A DNA stretch of 64,000 nucleotides from Candidatus Mailhella merdavium (GTDB taxonomy: Bacteria > Desulfobacterota > Desulfovibrionia > Desulfovibrionales > Desulfovibrionaceae): NCBI GenBank assembly GCA_019119045.1, contig DWXS01000042.1, positions 102,348-166,347 on the forward strand. Reading direction: 5' to 3'. The notes beneath the pieces are model-generated. The model was not told where the DNA came from. It worked only from the letters and a program-made list of their open reading frames with translations, and made no database searches. The position numbers and the translations under genes were made by a program. The first letter of the stretch is position 1, and each line of letters starts with the position of its first letter. This document shows positions 59,856 to 64,000 of this stretch, one piece after another.

Positions 59856-60371
59856 ATGAACATCAACACTGAACTGGAACGCCTTCGGGCGACAGAACAA
59901 CTCCAGCGGGAAACTGGAGGAGCAGCGGCGCAGTCCGTGCCCGCCGGAGACTTCGGAGCCCTTCTCGCCCGCCAGATGGAAAAGGGCGCCAGCTCCGGCC
60001 CCTCGCCCGAATCCCTGCGCGCGCTGGGCGATCCTCTGCGTCTTGCCAATCTTGACGTTATGACGCTCGGCGACTTTGACGATGCGGAAAAAAACAGCGC
60101 GGACGAAAGCCTCGTACAGGCTTTGACCGGCGATTTGAATTCAACGCTGGACAGCATCGACCGTTATGCCGCCATGCTGAGCGGCAAAAGTGCCGATGCG
60201 TTGAAGTCCGCTTACGGAGAACTCGACGCGCTGGATTCCTCCCTTGCCGAACTGCGCAGAAATCTGGGCAAACTGACCAGATCCGAGCCGGAGCTTGAAG
60301 GCATGGTCAACGAACTGGAAGTGCTCGCCGCCGCCGAGCGGATCAAGTTCGACCGGGGCGATTACCTCTGA
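59856..60371 (+). CDS. Hypothetical protein under a sigma-54 promoter
   Basis: A 171-residue soluble protein I do not recognise. It has a disordered-looking N-terminal third (Gln/Gly/Ala-rich) with a short motif DFGALLARQME, and a helical C-terminal part (about residues 85-165) that looks like a coiled-coil bundle (DSIDRYAAMLSGKSADALKS; LAELRRNLGKLT). AGGGAGG is well placed. In Desulfovibrio many sigma-54 genes are flagellar or nitrogen-related, so a motility role is conceivable but unproven. A strong terminator follows. Confidence 0.7.
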   Translation: MNINTELERLRATEQLQRETGGAAAQSVPAGDFGALLARQMEKGASSGPSPESLRALGDPLRLANLDVMTLGDFDDAEKNSADESLVQALTGDLNSTLDSIDRYAAMLSGKSADALKSAYGELDALDSSLAELRRNLGKLTRSEPELEGMVNELEVLAAAERIKFDRGDYL

Positions 60372-60390
60372 TAAGGAACGTCCCGTAAAG

Positions 60391-60427
60391 AAAAGCCCCG
60401 CCGTTACTGACGACGGGGCTTTTTTAT
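60391..60427 (+). terminator. Intrinsic terminator
   Basis: AAAAGCCCCG-C-CGT and ACG-A-CGGGGCTTTT form a stem with one internal mismatch and a TACTG loop, ending in TTTTTT. It follows the hypothetical gene by about 20 bases. Confidence 0.92.
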
Positions 60428-60555
60428 TTCTTCCTCCAATCGTTCCGTATCAGGCTTTTTCTTCTGGAATACCTTGCCCCTCCGCGCTGATTCCGCTATG
60501 CTCGATCCTGCTTTATTCGGCCGCATAACGTCTTTTTCGTACACACCTTTTCGCC

Positions 60556-61266
60556 ATGACAACACAGCCGCCCGTTTCCAACACATCCTTACCTGCCGTG
60601 CGTGACGATCTGCGCGCCGCAAGAGGCCGTGCCACGAAAACCCGTCTGCTGTCCGAAGCTCTGCGCCTTTTTGCCGAACGGGGATATGAAGGCGTCAGCA
60701 CCCGCGCCGTGGCTCAGGCGGCAGAAAGCAATGTGGCGCTCATTGCCTTCCATTTCGGCAGCAAGCGCGGACTGTATGAAGCCGCTGTAGAAGCCGTTGC
60801 CAGACGAACGGCGGAAGCCATATCTCCCGCGGAAGAAAATCTGCGCCGCGGCATAACGGAGTTCGCTGGAAAACGGGAAGAGCTGCTCGACCTGCTGCGC
60901 TCGGAAATAAATGCCTTTCTGACCCGCCTCCTGCCGGAAGAACGCACGCCGGGCTTTTTCCCTCTGCTGATCCACGAAATGCACGAACAGGGAGAACTGT
61001 CCGAACGACTGTGGAACATCCTCCTTCCCGCCCTGCATACGGTGGAAGAGCTTCTTGTAACCGTCAGCACCCCGGAACATCGCCCGAGGGCCCGCACGGC
61101 CGCCTTCCTGCTCATCGACTCCGTTATGGGCATAGTGCGGGATTATGATATGTTCCGTCGCCATATGGGCGGCGATCAGAACTTCACACAGGATGCGGCC
61201 CTGCTTGCCGAACTGCTGTGCAAAGGCATCGAACCGGGCTTCGATCCATCACTGCATGCGAACTGA
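60556..61266 (+). CDS. TetR/AcrR family transcriptional regulator
   Basis: A 236-residue regulator. The N-terminal HTH is clear: RLLSEALRLFAERGYEGVST then RAVAQAAESNVALIAFHFGS. The C-terminal ligand domain is helical and resembles the CerR/CecR-type (DUF1956) group (LLIHEMHEQGELSERLWNIL). Such regulators often control efflux genes, but none is adjacent here. The start has a weak ribosome-binding site and could be a few codons off. Confidence 0.87.
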   Translation: MTTQPPVSNTSLPAVRDDLRAARGRATKTRLLSEALRLFAERGYEGVSTRAVAQAAESNVALIAFHFGSKRGLYEAAVEAVARRTAEAISPAEENLRRGITEFAGKREELLDLLRSEINAFLTRLLPEERTPGFFPLLIHEMHEQGELSERLWNILLPALHTVEELLVTVSTPEHRPRARTAAFLLIDSVMGIVRDYDMFRRHMGGDQNFTQDAALLAELLCKGIEPGFDPSLHAN

Positions 61267-61787
61267 CGCCCCAGGACTCCGAACCTGCAAAAAACTCATG
61301 CATGCCAGGAAAGGACAGACTCCGGGGCTGTATGTCGCCGGAAGTCCGTCCGGCTCCGGAGAACGCTTCCGTCCCTCCCGAACCTCATGAAACACGGAGC
61401 TTCCCGTCCACGCGATTTTACCTTTCAGAAAGATGCCGGACGAACAAGGCCGCAGCCTTCCCCCCGGCTTCTCCGCCGGAAAACCCGCGATCCTGTGACG
61501 CGCAGGCCGCATCAGACAGCCCCCCATCATGGCCAGGCCGCCGCGCCCAAACGATATATCCTCGCCGCAGCTTACCGCTCTTCCCAACCTGCCTGCTATC
61601 ATCCTGCCAGAAGACGCCTCTGGACTCCCGACGCTCGGCGCTGCTCTTCCCGCGAAAGACAGCAAGGCCGCGAGCGAAAAAAGCCCTATCCTCTTCCTTT
61701 ATTCTTTTCCTGAATTTAACTACCCTGCTCGATATGACTCCCTGCCAGATCCCGCAGGGCAACGCCAACAGTATTCAGGAGCAACCC
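61267..61787. other. Leader region of the restriction-modification locus
   Basis: The hsdM frame is open through this stretch, but there is no methyltransferase similarity or good start before 61788. No promoter could be assigned with confidence and no other gene is supported. Confidence 0.45.
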
Positions 61788-63314
61788 ATGATTACGGGTG
61801 CCGTAAAAAATAAAGTCGATAAAATCTGGCTCGACATTTTTTCTGCTGGTCTGGCCAATCCTCTCACCGTCATTGAACAGCTGACCTACCTCATGTTTAT
61901 CCGCGCGCTGGATGCCAAAGAACTGGAAAACGAGAATTACGAAGCTCTCGGCATGAAGGTCGAAAAAATCTTTCCGCAGACCCCCGTCGGCCAGTCCATG
62001 CGCTGGAGCAGATTCAAAAACAAAAACGCTCAATACATGTTCGATATCATTTCCCAGCGCGTTTTTCCGGCCATCAAGGAAATGAAAGGCGGCAAACTGC
62101 CGGACTACGACGAAGAACACGGCTCCTTTGTTCCCTTGCCCGATAATAACGACGATACGGCCCAGACGGCCTTCGCCCGTTTCATGAAGGATGCCGTGTT
62201 TCTCATGCCCACGCCGCAGGTGCTGGAAAAGGTCGTCACCGGGCTGGAAGAACTGTATGAACACGACATTGCCGACCTCGATATGCAGGGCGATCTGTAT
62301 GAATACATGCTCGGCAAACTCTCCACAGCGGGCCGCAACGGACAATTCCGCACGCCCAAGCATATCCGCGATATGATGGTCGCGCTTCTGCGCCCCTCGC
62401 CCGACGACATCATCTGTGATCCGGCCTGCGGCACGGCGGGCTTTCTTATTTCGGCCGCCGAATACATCCGCAGGCACCACGAAAGCAGCATGACCGCAAA
62501 ACAATGGGAACATTTTGCCGGGCCAGCTTTCACCGGCTATGACACCGACCCCACCATGCTGCGTATTTCGGCCATGAATCTCATGCTTCACTCCATACAT
62601 CACCCGGATATCCGCTACCGGGACAGCGTGTCCAAGGAAAACAACGTAAACGCAGCGTTCACCATGTGTCTGGCAAATCCGCCCTTCAAGGGCAGCATCG
62701 ACACCGAAAGCATCAGCGATTCTCTGAAAGCCGTGACCAATACCAAGAAAACGGAACTGCTGTTTCTCGCGCTTTTCCTGCGTATGCTGAAAAAGGGCGG
62801 TCAATGCGCCTGCATCGTGCCCGACGGCGTACTCTTCGGCAGCAGCAAGGCGCATCAGTCCATACGCAGGGAACTTGTGGAGCATCATCAGCTGCGGGCC
62901 GTCATCTCCATGCCCTCCGGCGTATTCAAGCCGTATGCGGGCGTATCCTCCGCCGTACTCGTCTTCACCAAAACCGCGGCGGGCGGAACAGATAACGTCT
63001 GGTTCTATGACATGCAGGCCGACGGCTTTTCTCTGGATGACAAACGCACGCCCGTGGAGCAAAACGACATTCCCGACATCCTCGCCCGCTTTGCCGATCC
63101 GGAAAAGGAAAAGGACCGCGCCCGCACGGAACAATCCTTCTTTGTACTCAGGGAAGAAATCGTCGCCAACGGCTACGACCTTTCCATCAACAAGTACAAG
63201 CAGGTGGAGTATGCTCCGGTGGAATATCCTTCCACGCAGGAACTGATGACCGAGCTGCACGAACTGGAAATGCAGATTTCCGAAGGTCTGGCCGAACTGG
63301 AGGAGATGCTGTGA
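61788..63314 (+). CDS. hsdM: Type I restriction-modification methyltransferase subunit HsdM
   Basis: A 508-residue N6-adenine DNA methyltransferase. The N-terminal HsdM domain (KVDKIWLDIFSAGLANPL; EQLTYLMFIRALD) is followed by the catalytic domain with QFRTPKHIRDMMVALL, SAM motif DPACGTAGFLISAAEYI and catalytic motif NPPF. It methylates adenine in the sequence chosen by HsdS. ATG 61788 has AGGAGC upstream and starts at the family N-terminus. Its stop overlaps the hsdS start (TGATG). hsdR is not in the window and may lie beyond its end. Confidence 0.94.
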   Translation: MITGAVKNKVDKIWLDIFSAGLANPLTVIEQLTYLMFIRALDAKELENENYEALGMKVEKIFPQTPVGQSMRWSRFKNKNAQYMFDIISQRVFPAIKEMKGGKLPDYDEEHGSFVPLPDNNDDTAQTAFARFMKDAVFLMPTPQVLEKVVTGLEELYEHDIADLDMQGDLYEYMLGKLSTAGRNGQFRTPKHIRDMMVALLRPSPDDIICDPACGTAGFLISAAEYIRRHHESSMTAKQWEHFAGPAFTGYDTDPTMLRISAMNLMLHSIHHPDIRYRDSVSKENNVNAAFTMCLANPPFKGSIDTESISDSLKAVTNTKKTELLFLALFLRMLKKGGQCACIVPDGVLFGSSKAHQSIRRELVEHHQLRAVISMPSGVFKPYAGVSSAVLVFTKTAAGGTDNVWFYDMQADGFSLDDKRTPVEQNDIPDILARFADPEKEKDRARTEQSFFVLREEIVANGYDLSINKYKQVEYAPVEYPSTQELMTELHELEMQISEGLAELEEML

Positions 63315-64000
63315 TGGCGAAACTTGGAGATATCTGCACCATTAATATGGGGCAATCACCGGAGTCTTCGAGCTATAATACTATAGGAGATGGGCTTCCT
63401 TTTTTTCAGGGTAATGCGGACTTTGGTGATGTTCATCCTACAATACGGACATGGTGCAGCAATCCGATAAAAATAGCTCAAAAAGATGATATCCTTATTT
63501 CCGTTCGTGCTCCTATTGGCGCATTGAATATCGCAAATCAGCGATGTTGCATTGGTCGTGGGCTGGCATCTCTTACAAACTATGCTAAAAAAATATATAG
63601 AGATTATCTTTGGTTTGCTCTATTTTCAAAAATTGATGAACTAAACACAAAAGGGACAGGAAGTACATTTAAAGCTATTAATAAAAAAATTCTTGCTGAA
63701 ACTGACATTCCCCTTCCTTCTCCGGAAAGGCAAGAACAAATCGTGAAACAATTAAGCTGCTTGGATACATTACTCTCAAGAAAAAAACAGCAACTCTCCA
63801 AACTCGACCAGCTCGTCAAATCCCGATTTATCGAGATGTTTGGTGATGAAAAATTTTTTCAGAATTGGGAAACAGACAAAATTGGTAACATAGCTGATAT
63901 TTGTGTTGGCGTAGTTATAAAACCATCTCAATATTATACATTAGATACGAAAACAGGTATAAAAGCTTTTCGTTCTTTAAATATTGGAGAAATGCATATA
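63314..64000 (+). CDS. hsdS: Type I restriction-modification specificity subunit HsdS, 3' truncated by window end
   Basis: The 229 visible codons cover the first target-recognition domain (AKLGDICTINMGQSPESSSY at its start; IPLPSPERQEQIVKQLSCLD at its end), the central conserved helix region (SRKKQQLSKLDQLVKSRFIE then MFGD) and the beginning of the second recognition domain (WETDKIGNIADICVGV). HsdS determines the bipartite DNA site. The recognition domains are markedly A+T-rich while the central spacer region has the G+C-rich usage of the host genome, as expected from domain exchange. Start overlaps the hsdM stop. Confidence 0.92.
   Translation, partial: MAKLGDICTINMGQSPESSSYNTIGDGLPFFQGNADFGDVHPTIRTWCSNPIKIAQKDDILISVRAPIGALNIANQRCCIGRGLASLTNYAKKIYRDYLWFALFSKIDELNTKGTGSTFKAINKKILAETDIPLPSPERQEQIVKQLSCLDTLLSRKKQQLSKLDQLVKSRFIEMFGDEKFFQNWETDKIGNIADICVGVVIKPSQYYTLDTKTGIKAFRSLNIGEMHI

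Noticed and set aside
1..64000. CRISPR array
   Set aside because: No regularly spaced direct repeats of 25-40 bases were seen; the repeats found are few, diverged and far apart.

Overview
The window reads as chromosome of a Gram-negative delta-proteobacterium of the Desulfovibrionaceae type (Desulfovibrio/Bilophila/Mailhella-like). The evidence is a System I cytochrome c maturation operon whose CcmE carries a Cys-x3-Tyr haem site and which has no ccmG or ccmH, a Desulfovibrio-type outer-membrane porin, a TRAP transporter operon with its own sigma-54 activator, anaerobic cobalamin genes, and a generally G+C-rich, densely packed housekeeping background. The assignment is inferred from gene content; no 16S gene is present.

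Layout. 1-7.8 kb: end of a CorC/HlyC-type CBS protein, then ccmE-F-A-B-C-D, a TPR protein and mnmE, mostly overlapping. 8-15 kb: priA; two minus-strand genes (a periplasmic split-barrel protein and an unknown protein); the tightly coupled pgpA-yqgF-mltG group; an RNase D-like exonuclease. 15-19 kb: a GNAT acetyltransferase and divergent copA/copZ. 19-21.5 kb: porin and an IS5-family transposase remnant. 21.5-30.7 kb: an accessory catabolic island (dctQ-dctM-dctP, a flavin/Fe-S ene-reductase-like enzyme, an amidohydrolase-fold protein and a beta-hydroxyacid-dehydrogenase-like protein) with a -24/-12 promoter and phased repeats facing a divergent sigma-54 activator. 31-38 kb: flavin reductase-like protein, lytic transglycosylase, CI-like repressor, hflC-hflK, phosphohexomutase, tRNA-Arg(ACG). 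38-42 kb: cobB/cbiA, cobH/cbiC, a pseudouridine synthase and a methyltransferase. 42-52 kb: ybaB-dnaX-ilvE, a Csd4-like cell-shape carboxypeptidase, recR, a dual-CXXC protein, nth, a glycosyltransferase, a secreted protein and a class IV aminotransferase. 52.7-55.3 kb: a tandemly duplicated two-gene cassette of very small membrane proteins. 55.4-59.6 kb: asd, a cmk-moaC gene fusion, hisC and a universal stress protein. 59.8-64 kb: a hypothetical gene with its own sigma-54 promoter, a TetR regulator, and a type I restriction-modification locus (hsdM and the start of hsdS) cut by the window end.

The most unusual items are the in-frame CMP kinase-MoaC fusion; the duplicated cassette whose ~30-residue peptides share a V-x-x-G-x-x-G-A-[R/K] motif; the catabolic operon in which two enzymes have lost the signature residues of their superfamilies; an E. 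coli-type A-AAA-AAG slippery heptamer in dnaX; and a dispersed repeat whose four recognised copies each follow the 3' end of a gene in the same orientation.
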